A stretch of 64,000 nt of DNA from JAEXNA01 sp041676625 (GTDB lineage Bacteria > Vulcanimicrobiota > Xenobia > Xenobiales > JADMJV01), in assembly GCA_041676625.1 (NCBI GenBank), contig JBAYRN010000005.1, positions 1-64,000 on the forward strand, written 5' to 3'. The position numbers were made by a program, and so were the translations under genes. This document shows, piece after piece, positions 33,922-42,930 of this stretch. The notes below the pieces were generated by a model. It had not been told where the DNA came from. It searched no databases and worked only from the letters and a program-made list of their open reading frames with translations. The stretch's first letter is position 1; each line of letters begins with the position of its first letter.

Positions 33922-34575
33922 GTGGGTCCTGATACACCTTTTAACTATGCACCGCTTCTCGTCCAAGACGGAGGAGCTACGTTTTCTTTACTACCACTGC
34001 CGCTGCTCTACGTGGCCTTCGGATTGCCGTTCCTGGCAGCCTTGATCATGACTCGCCTGGGTTGGGCGGCTTTCTACGGGGTCTTGCTGGGGCTTGCGGT
34101 TTTTCTGCGCTTCCCCAACAGCCTGCTGATCTTTGGTGGAATACTGCTGGTTTCTCTGCTGGTCCTGGTCGGGGTAATGTGGAAGAACGAGGAGGTGAGG
34201 TTTCACAAGACACTGCCCCTGGTCTCCTGTCTGGTGGTCTTTGCCTTTGTGCCCCTGGGTTTTCCTCGGACCGTCTCGTTTGAGCTTGAGAAATGCCTGG
34301 AAAACCGTAAGCTCATCAACCAGTCCGCTCTGGACTTACTCGAACGAGAACCAGGAACTCCGGTTACCGTTCAAGCCTTAGGCCTGGCCGAGATACCAGG
34401 CTGCCAGGGCCCGGGAACTTCCGAGTATGTGGTCAGCACCAACAAGAACGAGGTTCAAGTCACCTGCCTGAACTTCGCCCACCAGATCGAAGGCCTGGGG
34501 CCGGCTAAGAGTTCCTACCCTCGAGAACAAAGCGCCGAGACTCCCCCGGAAAAGGCTGCTCAGCCTCAACCCTAA
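33922..34575 (+). CDS. Membrane protein with pseudopilin-like C-terminal domain
   Basis: The 217-residue product has about four hydrophobic helices in residues 20-120. A soluble segment then starts with FELEKCLENRKLINQSALDLLE and leads to AEIPGCQGPGTSEYVVS and VQVTCLNFAHQ. That spacing of Cys-x2-N, P-x-C-x-GxGT-x-Y and V-x-C is the pattern found in the C-terminal domain of type II secretion pseudopilin-like proteins, here attached to a polytopic anchor. The start is a GTG at 33922. It is first in the GHKL operon, and the next gene starts 11 bases after its stop, so it may localise the ATPase system to the membrane. Confidence 0.6.
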   Translation: MGPDTPFNYAPLLVQDGGATFSLLPLPLLYVAFGLPFLAALIMTRLGWAAFYGVLLGLAVFLRFPNSLLIFGGILLVSLLVLVGVMWKNEEVRFHKTLPLVSCLVVFAFVPLGFPRTVSFELEKCLENRKLINQSALDLLEREPGTPVTVQALGLAEIPGCQGPGTSEYVVSTNKNEVQVTCLNFAHQIEGLGPAKSSYPREQSAETPPEKAAQPQP

Positions 34576-34586
34576 ATTCTTTCACC

Positions 34587-36110
34587 GTGACTTCCATCAG
34601 CAGCACCAACGCCCTCGAGCAACTCATCAATCAGTTCTCCCAGCCTCTGGCTTTCTTGCGGGAGCTCGTCCAGAACAGCCTGGATGCCGGGACCAGCTTG
34701 CTCGAAGTGGGAGTGGGTTTCGATGACGACTCAAGTCGCTGCTACGTGCGGGTCTCCGACAACGGCCACGGCATGGATCGATACACCATCGACAACCGTT
34801 TGACCAAGCTCTTTGCCTCTAGCAAAGAGAACGACCTCACCAAGATCGGCAAATTCGGTATCGGATTTGTCTCCATCTTTGCTGTCAAACCCGAACTGGT
34901 CGTGCTGGACACCGGTCAACACGGTGAGGCCTGGCGTATTCTCTTTCTCCCGGACCGCAGCTTCGAGCGCCGGGAGTTAGAGGAACCCGTGGAGGGCACC
35001 ACCATCACGGTATTCACACCCTACCAAAAGAGCGCCCTGGAGAAGCTCCAAGCAGATTGCCTGGAGACCCTGGTGTACTGGTGTAAATATAGTGATATCG
35101 ACATCCTGTTTAACGGCACGCCCATCAATCAGAGCTTCGACTTTCAGAACGCCCCATACCAGTACCGATTGCAGGTAGAGGGCAGCGAGGCCGTAGTCAC
35201 CCCGTCGGAAAAGTCAGAAGCCTTTCAGGGATACTACAACCGGGGTCTGACCTTGCTGGAGGGAGCCGGATCACCTTATCCTTACCTCAGCTTCAAACTT
35301 CGTTCTCGCTACCTCGAACACACCCTCAGCCGCGACAACATCCTGCGGGACGAGGGCTACGAAAAGGCGATGGAATTGGTGAAGCGGGCGGCCTACGAAG
35401 AGATGCCCCTCGATCTCTTTCAGAAGATCCGGCAAACCGACGATCCGAGGCTCTGGGAGATCGCTCGATTAGCTGTCAGGATGGACCCAACCCTACCGAG
35501 CAAGATCGCCAAGGTTGCAGCTTTCCCGACCCGAGAGGGTCGTCTCAGTCTGAATCAGTTTCCTTCCCACTATTTCCACGCACCCCAGGTGGACTCTCTG
35601 TGGGCCGACGCGGAAGCCGAAGGGCACCCCATTCTACTGATTCCGGATCCAGACGATGATCAGCGGCTCCAGTTCCTGGGAGAGACCGGGCGCGTGGGAA
35701 GACCCTTACAAGAAGAGTTTTTTCAGTATCGGGCTGCCACACCGGAGAAAGAGGAGGCGATGCTGCTCAGGTATCTCAAGAAGGCCACCCGGCAGTATCT
35801 GGTCTCTCCTTTTCTCCTGGATGCGCTCAACACGCCGAGCAGTTGGAGGGGAGTGTTCTGCGCCTACCTGAGTCCTGGTAAGCGGGTGGAGCGAGGTCGA
35901 ACCGACGAGAAGAGTTGGCGAGACGCCGTGGGCATCCGGCGTGACCACCCTTACTGGCAGAAGCTCTTGACGCTGTATCGGCTGCAACCCGAATTGGCGG
36001 TCTCAATGCTGGTACGTATGGTCAATCTAGAACTCAATCTGTACCGCAAAGGAGAGGCAAAACTCTTTCAAAACCTCGTCGATTCTCTTAAGTTGAGGGT
36101 TTCAGAATGA
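34587..36110 (+). CDS. GHKL (Bergerat-fold, Hsp90/MORC/sacsin-like) ATPase
   Basis: The 507-residue protein has the full Bergerat nucleotide site: ELVQNSLDA (residues 26-34), DNGHGM (58-63) and GKFGIGF (88-94). A transducer-like domain follows with LEHTLSRDNILRDEGYEKA (about residues 243-261), similar to the second domain of Hsp90. From residue 311 comes the module AAFPTREGRLSLNQF that recurs in the next protein (module B). Eukaryotic sacsin-type proteins have a comparable post-ATPase segment. The start is a GTG at 34587; the last four bases overlap the next ATG (ATGA). It is likely to hydrolyse ATP to clamp around a client or partner. Confidence 0.85.
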   Translation: MTSISSTNALEQLINQFSQPLAFLRELVQNSLDAGTSLLEVGVGFDDDSSRCYVRVSDNGHGMDRYTIDNRLTKLFASSKENDLTKIGKFGIGFVSIFAVKPELVVLDTGQHGEAWRILFLPDRSFERRELEEPVEGTTITVFTPYQKSALEKLQADCLETLVYWCKYSDIDILFNGTPINQSFDFQNAPYQYRLQVEGSEAVVTPSEKSEAFQGYYNRGLTLLEGAGSPYPYLSFKLRSRYLEHTLSRDNILRDEGYEKAMELVKRAAYEEMPLDLFQKIRQTDDPRLWEIARLAVRMDPTLPSKIAKVAAFPTREGRLSLNQFPSHYFHAPQVDSLWADAEAEGHPILLIPDPDDDQRLQFLGETGRVGRPLQEEFFQYRAATPEKEEAMLLRYLKKATRQYLVSPFLLDALNTPSSWRGVFCAYLSPGKRVERGRTDEKSWRDAVGIRRDHPYWQKLLTLYRLQPELAVSMLVRMVNLELNLYRKGEAKLFQNLVDSLKLRVSE

Positions 36111-39079
36111 GCCTTCTGGAGCGTTTCCGCCGGGACAGTGAGCTGGACTCCGTGGGGCATTTCACCCTGGATGAAAAGCGGGCTAAGGACAAGATGGCTC
36201 ATTTTCAACTGGTCCACCGACACGACTTTCTGCTTTTGGTGGTGCAGGCGGTGGTAGCGGCCGGCTGTAAGGCGATCGAGATCCTGTCCGATGAGCAGCG
36301 GGTGGAGCTTCGGGCGACGGGCGCCCAGCTTGCTCTGGAGCAGTTGAACCAACTGGAAAACTATCTGTTCGATAGCCGCCCGGAATCTCTCTCTTACTAC
36401 CTTTTGGGAATAGCCCGCAACGCCGTTTCCCCTTTTTGCACAGAGGAACCCCGGGTAGAAATGGACGGTCAGGACCTGCTCTTCACGGTATCGCCTCGGG
36501 AACCCTATTTGGATCTGGCCCAGCACCTGCGAAGGAGTTTGCTCTATTGTCCCTGCGAGGTCACCCTCAATGAGCACGCGCTGCCCAGGATTCCGCTCTC
36601 CGGCGGGCGGATGATCACCTTGTGCGACGGTGAAGCCTCCGTCCTCAACCTGGTGCGTCACGGGGTGGTGGTGGGTCGAAAGCTCGTGGAGTCGGAAGTT
36701 GTCTTTCAAGCCGTCTTTTCGGAGTCCGGTTTTATCGTGGACGCTTCTTTTTTCGAAGTGGTGGAAGGGGAGTTTTACCAGCAGGTCTTACGGGAAGCAA
36801 AGCTCGCTGCGTTACAGCTTTTGGCTGACCAGGTCGCTCAGTACCAACCCGGCGATTCCGGCCGGCTGGAGTTGCTGGAGCGCCTGGCCCAGTCCTTGCC
36901 GGACCCGGCCGGACGGGCCTTGCGCAACTGCCCTCTGTTTGTCATGGCAGACCGGGAGCAGGTCTTGAGTTATACCGAACTGGTCCAGGCCAAAGGTGTG
37001 ACAGGGTTGCTGTTCCATAGTTCCACGCCCCTCAATCTGCAACTCAAAAATCCCGTGATACTCATCGACCATCCGCTGGTCTTGGAGACTCTGAACAAGC
37101 TTCTACCCGGGGCATTGCAAGACGCCTCCCAGGAGTATCGCAAGGTCCTGGAGCGCCTCCAGCGCATCGCCGACTGGGAGGCATCGGCCCGCCCCACCGA
37201 GCTTCCTCCCTCCAATTATCTGGCCACCCGCCAGTTGAAAGGGCCGGATTGGCAAGCCGAGATAGGCTATCTCAGTGGTCAGGGAGGGAGCCACATCGAC
37301 ATGCTCTATGAGGGCAAACTACTCTGCTCAGAACGGCTCGATGATCTGCCACCCGGGGCCACGGCGGTCATAAACTTTGAAGCCGTGGAGATCAATGAGA
37401 GCTGGACCCGCCCCTGCGGGCGCCATTTTCGCAGCATACTCAAAACACTGCAAACCCATATGGAGAGTTTGTTCCAGGATCTTGAATTGACCCGCGAGCA
37501 ACTTTATCCGGCCCTGCGGGATTACATCGACCAGCTTTTCCGCGACACGAAGCATCCAGTCCCCAGGGTAGCCGCTCGAATCTCCCTTTTTCCCACCGTC
37601 TCTGGCCCCCGTTTAAGTTTTGAGAAAATCTTGCAACTGCCAACTATAGCCCTGGGAAACCAGGTGGTTTTTTCCAGTAATATTCCGAGCGATTTATTGC
37701 CCGAACCACTGCTTCTGCACGAGAGCAACACGGCTCCACTTCTAAAGAGTAGACTCGGCGACCAGGTCCAAGATTTGCGCTCCTATCAGACTTATCTGGC
37801 GGAGTTGGACCAGAAGCTCTCTTCCCCCCAGAAACCGACAATCTCGAAGCAGGTCCATCGGAAAAAAACTTTGGATAAGAAAGACCTCACGGGTGAGATC
37901 GGTCTGGACTACGAGTTCCTGGGAAGCAAGGCCGATATCGTCCTTTTTTTCCGGGGGGCTCCGCTGGACGAGATCGGGGTCAATATGACCAAGCTGATCC
38001 GTGGATACGGGGCGGTGGAACTGGCGCGACTTCATCCCAATGATCGGTGGAACGGCATTGAGCGGGATAAGAACTACCGGCTCTTGATCAAGTGGTTGCG
38101 GGAAAAGTTTCGAGAGTTAGAAGAGTCGGCTCTGCAGGACGGAAGGCTGCCCCCCTCTCTTTTCCTCAAGCTACTCGAGGCGTACTCGGGCTCGCTGGGA
38201 GATTTCTCAGACCAGAAAGTCCTGGAATCGACGACTCCGGGGAAGTATCACAGCCTGCATGAACTAAAAGCTGAACTCGAGACTCACGGGGAATTGCTGC
38301 GCGGCCCTATGGGGGTGCAGATCCCCGGCCGTTTGGTGCTGCACGAGCAATCCAAGGATCGCGGCTTTCAAGAGGCTCAACTCCGCGAGCACTTAGGGAG
38401 TTTTCGTTGGGTCAACGCCTCGGAGTTGGCTAAGAAGCTTGAGTTAGCCCAGGGCTTTCAAGCCCGACGGGTTCACCATCAGATCAAGGTGCTGAGTGGG
38501 CGCGGTGGTCTATCCCTGTCGGTGAGGAGCTGTCGGGGGGAGGTGGCGGTTGGTTTGAATGAAGAGGGGCGGTACGTGGACTGCTACTACGGCGGACGCT
38601 TCGTATGCAAGAAACCGGAACTGCTGCCTCGGGGAAGCGCGGCCGCGGTCGACAGCGAACGACTGGAGCTTTCGGAGGACTTCAATGACGCCAAGCTCCC
38701 TCCCGCTTTGCTGGACGAACTGCTCAGGGTGGTCGAGGAAGGTTTCCTGAAGTGTGCGGTTCAGCACGACGACCTGGTAGCGCGCCGGCGGGCCCTGGAG
38801 TACGCCCGGGAAACCAGGGCCTCCGAGGAGTTTCTCAAGGAGTTTCGTGAGTTGCCACTTTTCTCGCTCCAGGGTGGAGGGACCACCAGCCTCAAGGAAC
38901 TGGAAGCCGAAGATTGCGCACCGGCCTACGTGAAACCTGATTTTCCCTCCAACATTCAGCCGGACCGCCTGGTCATTCGGGCCCATCCCGAGGATACCGC
39001 TCTGATCCGGGCTCGCACCAAACTTTCCCCTTACAAGGCTGAGAAGCATCTTCTGCGGCTGGAGCAGGATCGGCAGTAG
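36107..39079 (+). CDS. Giant modular GHKL partner, repeated A-B modules, degenerate N-terminal GHKL domain
   Basis: The 990-residue product starts with about 260 residues laid out like the ATPase next door. SLLYCPCEVTLNEHALP parallels its NGTPIN region, and EFYQQVLREAKLAALQLL parallels the SRD helix, but none of the three ATP motifs is present. Then two modules alternate with a period near 215. Module B has the pattern PLF...G..SL.EL (anchor residues near 288, 504, 716, 928). Module A has the pattern GE(I/V)G..... D..Y.G (near 383, 595, 810). It ends in TAG. The next gene continues in the same frame with the next A and B modules in register, so this is probably the larger part of one long protein. 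Confidence 0.8.
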   Translation: MSLLERFRRDSELDSVGHFTLDEKRAKDKMAHFQLVHRHDFLLLVVQAVVAAGCKAIEILSDEQRVELRATGAQLALEQLNQLENYLFDSRPESLSYYLLGIARNAVSPFCTEEPRVEMDGQDLLFTVSPREPYLDLAQHLRRSLLYCPCEVTLNEHALPRIPLSGGRMITLCDGEASVLNLVRHGVVVGRKLVESEVVFQAVFSESGFIVDASFFEVVEGEFYQQVLREAKLAALQLLADQVAQYQPGDSGRLELLERLAQSLPDPAGRALRNCPLFVMADREQVLSYTELVQAKGVTGLLFHSSTPLNLQLKNPVILIDHPLVLETLNKLLPGALQDASQEYRKVLERLQRIADWEASARPTELPPSNYLATRQLKGPDWQAEIGYLSGQGGSHIDMLYEGKLLCSERLDDLPPGATAVINFEAVEINESWTRPCGRHFRSILKTLQTHMESLFQDLELTREQLYPALRDYIDQLFRDTKHPVPRVAARISLFPTVSGPRLSFEKILQLPTIALGNQVVFSSNIPSDLLPEPLLLHESNTAPLLKSRLGDQVQDLRSYQTYLAELDQKLSSPQKPTISKQVHRKKTLDKKDLTGEIGLDYEFLGSKADIVLFFRGAPLDEIGVNMTKLIRGYGAVELARLHPNDRWNGIERDKNYRLLIKWLREKFRELEESALQDGRLPPSLFLKLLEAYSGSLGDFSDQKVLESTTPGKYHSLHELKAELETHGELLRGPMGVQIPGRLVLHEQSKDRGFQEAQLREHLGSFRWVNASELAKKLELAQGFQARRVHHQIKVLSGRGGLSLSVRSCRGEVAVGLNEEGRYVDCYYGGRFVCKKPELLPRGSAAAVDSERLELSEDFNDAKLPPALLDELLRVVEEGFLKCAVQHDDLVARRRALEYARETRASEEFLKEFRELPLFSLQGGGTTSLKELEAEDCAPAYVKPDFPSNIQPDRLVIRAHPEDTALIRARTKLSPYKAEKHLLRLEQDRQ

Positions 39080-39133
39080 TTAGCTTCTCTACCCTCGAGT
39101 ATCCCGGATCGACTGCTCTTTCGGCGGACCTAC

Positions 39134-40249
39134 GTGCTGAACGAGAGATTGAGCCTGGAGCTGGCTCCGAATTCGGAGACCTCGCTGCTGGGGTTTGACG
39201 AAGAAGGTGCGGCCCTGGGTTATTTAGGTCTCGACACCGTGCTCCCCGTCTGGGGCACGGTACGCCCGGCCAGACCCGGAAAACGGGATAAGCTGAAGAA
39301 TCCCACCTCTGAAGTTTCCAAGACGGAAGGGAGTTGGATTCAGGATCGAATCGACGAGATCTATGTCGCCTGGGTGGTAGAGCTGGCTGCTCGAGAGTTT
39401 ACAGAAAAGGACAAGGACCGGGCATTTCAATTGCTGTCTCTAACCAAGGGCGAATTGGGAAGCAGCAGCAAACACCAGCGGGCCCTGCTGGCCCAGAAGC
39501 TCTGGGGACTGCCACTTTTTCGGCTGGTGGATGGCACCCGGGTGAGCGGTGAGTCGTTGGCGGCGCGGCTTTCTTCTGAAGGGGGGCCGCTGCTCATCTC
39601 TTCGGAAAGATGGAGAGTACCCGGGCACACGCCCCTGATCAAACCCGAGTCCCGCGAACATTCCCTGCTTCGAGCCGTGTTGGGCAAAGAGTGCCTGCAT
39701 TGGTACGAGGCTCCACCCCTGGTGGACACGGAGCGGCTGAAGTCGAAGGTCAGCAAGCTGGTGGCCTGGGGCTTTTCTCCGCTGACTGCCATGCAACGCA
39801 AATTGGAGGCCGTGGCCGAATCCTGGGAGACCGCTCTGCAGAAAAAGCGTGTTTCCGAGCAAAAGCCTGTGCCCAAACGCCAGGCCGACGCCTCCCCGGA
39901 AGAGCGTCTTCTCTCGCTCATGCAGATGGAAGCCAGGACGCTGCTGGGAACCCAGACCCATCGCAACGCCTACAAGTTTTTCTCGCAAACTCGATTCGGA
40001 AGTTGGATCCTCGGTCCGCCCATCTACTGGGCTGACGACATCTGCTGCTTCAATCGATTGCACCCCACGCTACGATGGCTCGTTCAGCTCGATCCCAAGA
40101 ACTCCGACAAACACTGCCGTGCGGCCCGGGTCTTGCTCCTGATCCACTGGGTGGACCTGATCAACGTGAAAAGCCCCGAGTTTTCCGATGAGCAGGAGCG
40201 GGAGTTCCTACAAAAACTCTCCGAGCGTATGATTCAGAGCTTTTCGTAG
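39134..40249 (+). CDS. C-terminal continuation of the GHKL partner (A-B module plus tail)
   Basis: The 371-residue frame starts at GTG 39134, but the frame is open back to the TAG at 39077-39079, which is the stop of the previous gene in the same frame. The 18 codons between include DRLLFRRTYVLNERL, which fits the lead-in of module A. Module A follows (ETSLLGFDEEGAALGY, residue 15) and module B (LPLFRLVDGTRVSGESL, residue 126). Distances to the last A and B modules of the previous gene, counting the gap, are about 214 and 219 residues, the same as the internal period. The remaining 170 residues are unique and helical. It may be translated separately or by stop-codon readthrough. Confidence 0.7.
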   Translation: MLNERLSLELAPNSETSLLGFDEEGAALGYLGLDTVLPVWGTVRPARPGKRDKLKNPTSEVSKTEGSWIQDRIDEIYVAWVVELAAREFTEKDKDRAFQLLSLTKGELGSSSKHQRALLAQKLWGLPLFRLVDGTRVSGESLAARLSSEGGPLLISSERWRVPGHTPLIKPESREHSLLRAVLGKECLHWYEAPPLVDTERLKSKVSKLVAWGFSPLTAMQRKLEAVAESWETALQKKRVSEQKPVPKRQADASPEERLLSLMQMEARTLLGTQTHRNAYKFFSQTRFGSWILGPPIYWADDICCFNRLHPTLRWLVQLDPKNSDKHCRAARVLLLIHWVDLINVKSPEFSDEQEREFLQKLSERMIQSFS

Positions 40250-40268
40250 CCGTAGCGGCTGGTTAAGG

Positions 40269-40652
40269 TCACCAGATGCGTGAAACTCCGTATGCATCGA
40301 AAATTGTATCGCAACTCAATAGAACTAACGCCTCTTGGCGCGCCTGACTGATCAGCAACCTATCGAAGGGGTCTCGGTGATGAAAAGGGAGCCCGACCAC
40401 ACCCCCACAGTGGATGGTTCGAATCGGTAACAGGCTAAAGCCATCGACTCCGAGTTCCGCCTCCAGCAGCTCCACTCCGCGGGAGAGGTTCAGCTTACCC
40501 AGACTACTCTTGATGGCTATCTCCCAGAACGATGCCATACTGACAAAGGCAGCGACGTTTTGGTCTTCCAGCGCCTCTCGTACCTGCTTACTCAAGCGCC
40601 CCGGTTCGGCGAGCCACCAGAGATAGGTGTGTGTGTCCAACAGGTAGTTCAA
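40269..40652 (-). CDS. vapC: PIN-domain toxin (VapC family)
   Basis: The 127-residue product is a PIN-domain ribonuclease. Acidic residues expected for Mg2+ binding occur in LLDTHTYLWWL, in SFWEIAIKSSLGKL, in HHRDPFDRLLISQA and in LLSCDTIFDAYG. By family it cleaves RNA, often tRNA or rRNA loops, when its antitoxin is degraded. The TTG start overlaps the TGA of the antitoxin gene (TTGA). It lies directly downstream of the GHKL operon, transcribed towards it. Confidence 0.9.
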   Translation of the reverse strand: MNYLLDTHTYLWWLAEPGRLSKQVREALEDQNVAAFVSMASFWEIAIKSSLGKLNLSRGVELLEAELGVDGFSLLPIRTIHCGGVVGLPFHHRDPFDRLLISQARQEALVLLSCDTIFDAYGVSRIW

Positions 40653-40879
40653 GTCATGTATTCCATGAAGTCGTCGAGAGGGGCATCAAAATCTTCGGAC
40701 ATTGATAGAATCAAGCCGGGGAGCCTACCAGGTCTGCGTTTGGGTAGGGCTGACTCATGGAGTACCAGCCTGACCATGGGCTTGTTGTCTCGTGCGATCA
40801 CAACTTCCTCGCCGTTGAGCACATCCTGAATTAGACGGGAAAGATGAGTCTTTGCCTCGTGAATGTTGACCTGCTTCAC
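40649..40879 (-). CDS. Phd/YefM-family antitoxin
   Basis: The 76-residue protein has the Phd/YefM pattern MKQVNIHEAKTHLSRLI followed by GEEVVIARDNKPMVRL, which forms the dimeric DNA-binding part. A C-terminal toxin-binding tail follows (GLILSMSEDFDAPLDDF). It neutralises the VapC-type toxin and represses the operon. The start is a GTG at 40879, eight bases or so from a likely transcription start, so the leader is very short. Confidence 0.88.
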   Translation of the reverse strand: MKQVNIHEAKTHLSRLIQDVLNGEEVVIARDNKPMVRLVLHESALPKRRPGRLPGLILSMSEDFDAPLDDFMEYMT

Positions 40880-40885
40880 AACCCT

Positions 40886-40915
40886 AACGTAGCTTAGTCT
40901 ACATGATTAGTCAAT
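40886..40915 (-). promoter_or_regulatory. Promoter of the toxin-antitoxin operon
   Basis: Read on the minus strand, TTGACT then 17 bases then TACGTT resembles a sigma-70 promoter. An imperfect inverted repeat, GTAGACTAAGCTAC, overlaps the -10 side and is a candidate operator for the antitoxin. Confidence 0.4.
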
Positions 40916-41008
40916 GTGCAGATCTAGGTCTCAATATCTTCAGAGCTTAAAGCATTTGTTTACAACTTAGATCCTTTTTCGAGCTGTAGGTTGGTTAGAT
41001 TGGATCCG

Positions 41009-42859
41009 ATGCTTATCCAATCCACGATCAGACCAACCCAGCTACCGCCCCAGCCTACCCGTAGTGCTCCCGAGCAAGCGGATAGTTCCGTACTGCCCCA
41101 GGACACGGTGGAAGCAGCCCATTCGGCTCAGGCACAACGGATTTCCGGGTACATCGCCGAGAAGAAGCTGGAGGGGGCAAAAGCCCTGAAGCAAGTTACC
41201 GGTCTGATCGCGGGCCAGCTGACGGGGATGACCGTCGGTTCCATGATTTTCGCTCCCCTGGCCTTCAAGTTTGGTAATCTCTACATCGCCACCGGTGGAG
41301 CGGCCATCACCGGAGGGGCCATGGCGTTGGCCGCCTCCAAGTTGGCCGGCAAGGATTGGTCCAAGCTGACCGACAACAAACTGGGCGACGGATTGGGCCT
41401 GTTGGGCTCGGTGGCCAATTCCCTTCCCAAGATCGCCTATCCCACCGTGGCAGGAGCCACCGGGGCCGAGAAGGCCATCATCTACGAAGCTCTCGATCGA
41501 CTGCCCTTGAGCGGGGTGACCAGCGCCCCCACCATCGACGTGGTCACCGGCATGGAGCAAGCTGGGGCTTCGGGTCTGGCCACGCCGCTCTTTAGTCATA
41601 ATCGGATCTTTCTGGACCGCGATCAGATGGCGCTGGGCAAGGACTGGGCTCAGGAAGTGACCACCCACGAGATAGGGCATACCTACGACTTTAGCGTGGG
41701 AGTGGGCCCGATCCTGAGTCGAAATTTTCGAGGGGGCGGTTTTGGTGATGAGCCGTTCATCAGCCACTACGCCGAGACCAACCGGATGGAAGATTACGCC
41801 GACTCTTACGCGGCCTATCACATGGATCCCGAGCACCTCCAGCGGGTGGCCCCGGACAAGTTCGCCGCCCTGGAAGCTTCGCACCAGGAGGGCCTGGTAG
41901 ACAAGGCTCTCGATCGTCCTTCGGTGCGCGAAACCGGCAAGAAGATCGGCACCGCCTTCGAGCGCGCCCCCCGCCTGCGCAACGTGCTGGCCCTCGGAGC
42001 CAGTCTGGTCGGTCCGTTTCAGTTGTACCGCGGCGCGTCTGCCTACGAGAAGGGCCTGGAGAGCGGGGATGCTGAGAAGCGCATCAACGGCAAGCTGAAC
42101 ATGGCCTCCGGAGCGGCCTTGATGGGTCCGGGTACGGCTCCGTTGAGCCTGCTTTTCTCGGCCGGTCAGATCGTGACCAATCAACAACTCAAGAACGGTT
42201 CCATCACCACCGAGCAGGCCGAGCGTAGAGCCGACGCAGCGCTCACCGTCTCCACCGGACCGCTGGGCATGATGGCCTCCTCGGTCTCTCACGAACTGGA
42301 GAAGGCGGGTTTGCTGGTGGAGCCTTCGAAGGGTGAAGACTTCAGGACCTTCTCCGCTTTTGGCACGCGCAATAAGAAGGCAGCCTTGGGTAAACTGGCC
42401 ACCGGCTTTGCCGCCGGGGCGGTGGCCGGGGGAGTATTCACGCCGTTTTTCCACGCTGGTGGAGCCCATGCCAAGGTCCTATCCACCGCGACCGGATCCT
42501 GGGTGGGCGGACTAGTGGGCGCCGCTCTGGGCATGGGCTTGCACATGCTCACCAAACCGGAAGCTCCCAAGTACCTGATGGGTGCGCAGGAGCAGAAACT
42601 CACCGGTGACGACAAAAAGCTCCTGGCCAAACTCTCCGCACCCACCGTAGTTGGGGGAGCCGCCGGTGCGGTGGGCGGCTACTTCGGCGGCCAGATGCTG
42701 GGTCGGGCCATCGGTCAGGCCGTGGCGGGTTCTGCCGGGGGAGTGACCGGAGCGGCTCTCGGCAGCTACCTGGGCGTGCTGGGTGGTTCGTTCGCGCTGT
42801 CCAAGGGCGGTGCTATGCTGGGCGCCAATTGGGCGGGGTTGCAAAAGGCGGGGGAATAG
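41009..42859 (+). CDS. HEIGH-motif metalloprotease-like protein with glycine-rich membrane segments
   Basis: The product (about 616 residues) has a Pro/Gln-rich N-terminus and a Gly/Ala-rich hydrophobic pair near residues 65-105. The zinc motif is TTHEIGHTYDF near residue 215, followed about 40 residues later by HYAETNRMEDYADSYAAYH, which could supply the third ligand Glu or Asp. The second half has further Gly/Ala helices, including GAAGAVGGYFGGQMLGRAIG, of the glycine-zipper type. There is no signal peptide. This mix of a zinc protease core and membrane-active segments recalls exported effectors or toxins, but no family is recognised. ATG 41009 is used; a TTG lies 18 bases upstream. Confidence 0.6.
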   Translation: MLIQSTIRPTQLPPQPTRSAPEQADSSVLPQDTVEAAHSAQAQRISGYIAEKKLEGAKALKQVTGLIAGQLTGMTVGSMIFAPLAFKFGNLYIATGGAAITGGAMALAASKLAGKDWSKLTDNKLGDGLGLLGSVANSLPKIAYPTVAGATGAEKAIIYEALDRLPLSGVTSAPTIDVVTGMEQAGASGLATPLFSHNRIFLDRDQMALGKDWAQEVTTHEIGHTYDFSVGVGPILSRNFRGGGFGDEPFISHYAETNRMEDYADSYAAYHMDPEHLQRVAPDKFAALEASHQEGLVDKALDRPSVRETGKKIGTAFERAPRLRNVLALGASLVGPFQLYRGASAYEKGLESGDAEKRINGKLNMASGAALMGPGTAPLSLLFSAGQIVTNQQLKNGSITTEQAERRADAALTVSTGPLGMMASSVSHELEKAGLLVEPSKGEDFRTFSAFGTRNKKAALGKLATGFAAGAVAGGVFTPFFHAGGAHAKVLSTATGSWVGGLVGAALGMGLHMLTKPEAPKYLMGAQEQKLTGDDKKLLAKLSAPTVVGGAAGAVGGYFGGQMLGRAIGQAVAGSAGGVTGAALGSYLGVLGGSFALSKGGAMLGANWAGLQKAGE

Positions 42860-42930
42860 CCCGAAGCCTCGCTTGAGTTTAACGTGAAAATTCGTACCGC
42901 GGTATGGACAGACTGTGGTAAGTTCTTGTC

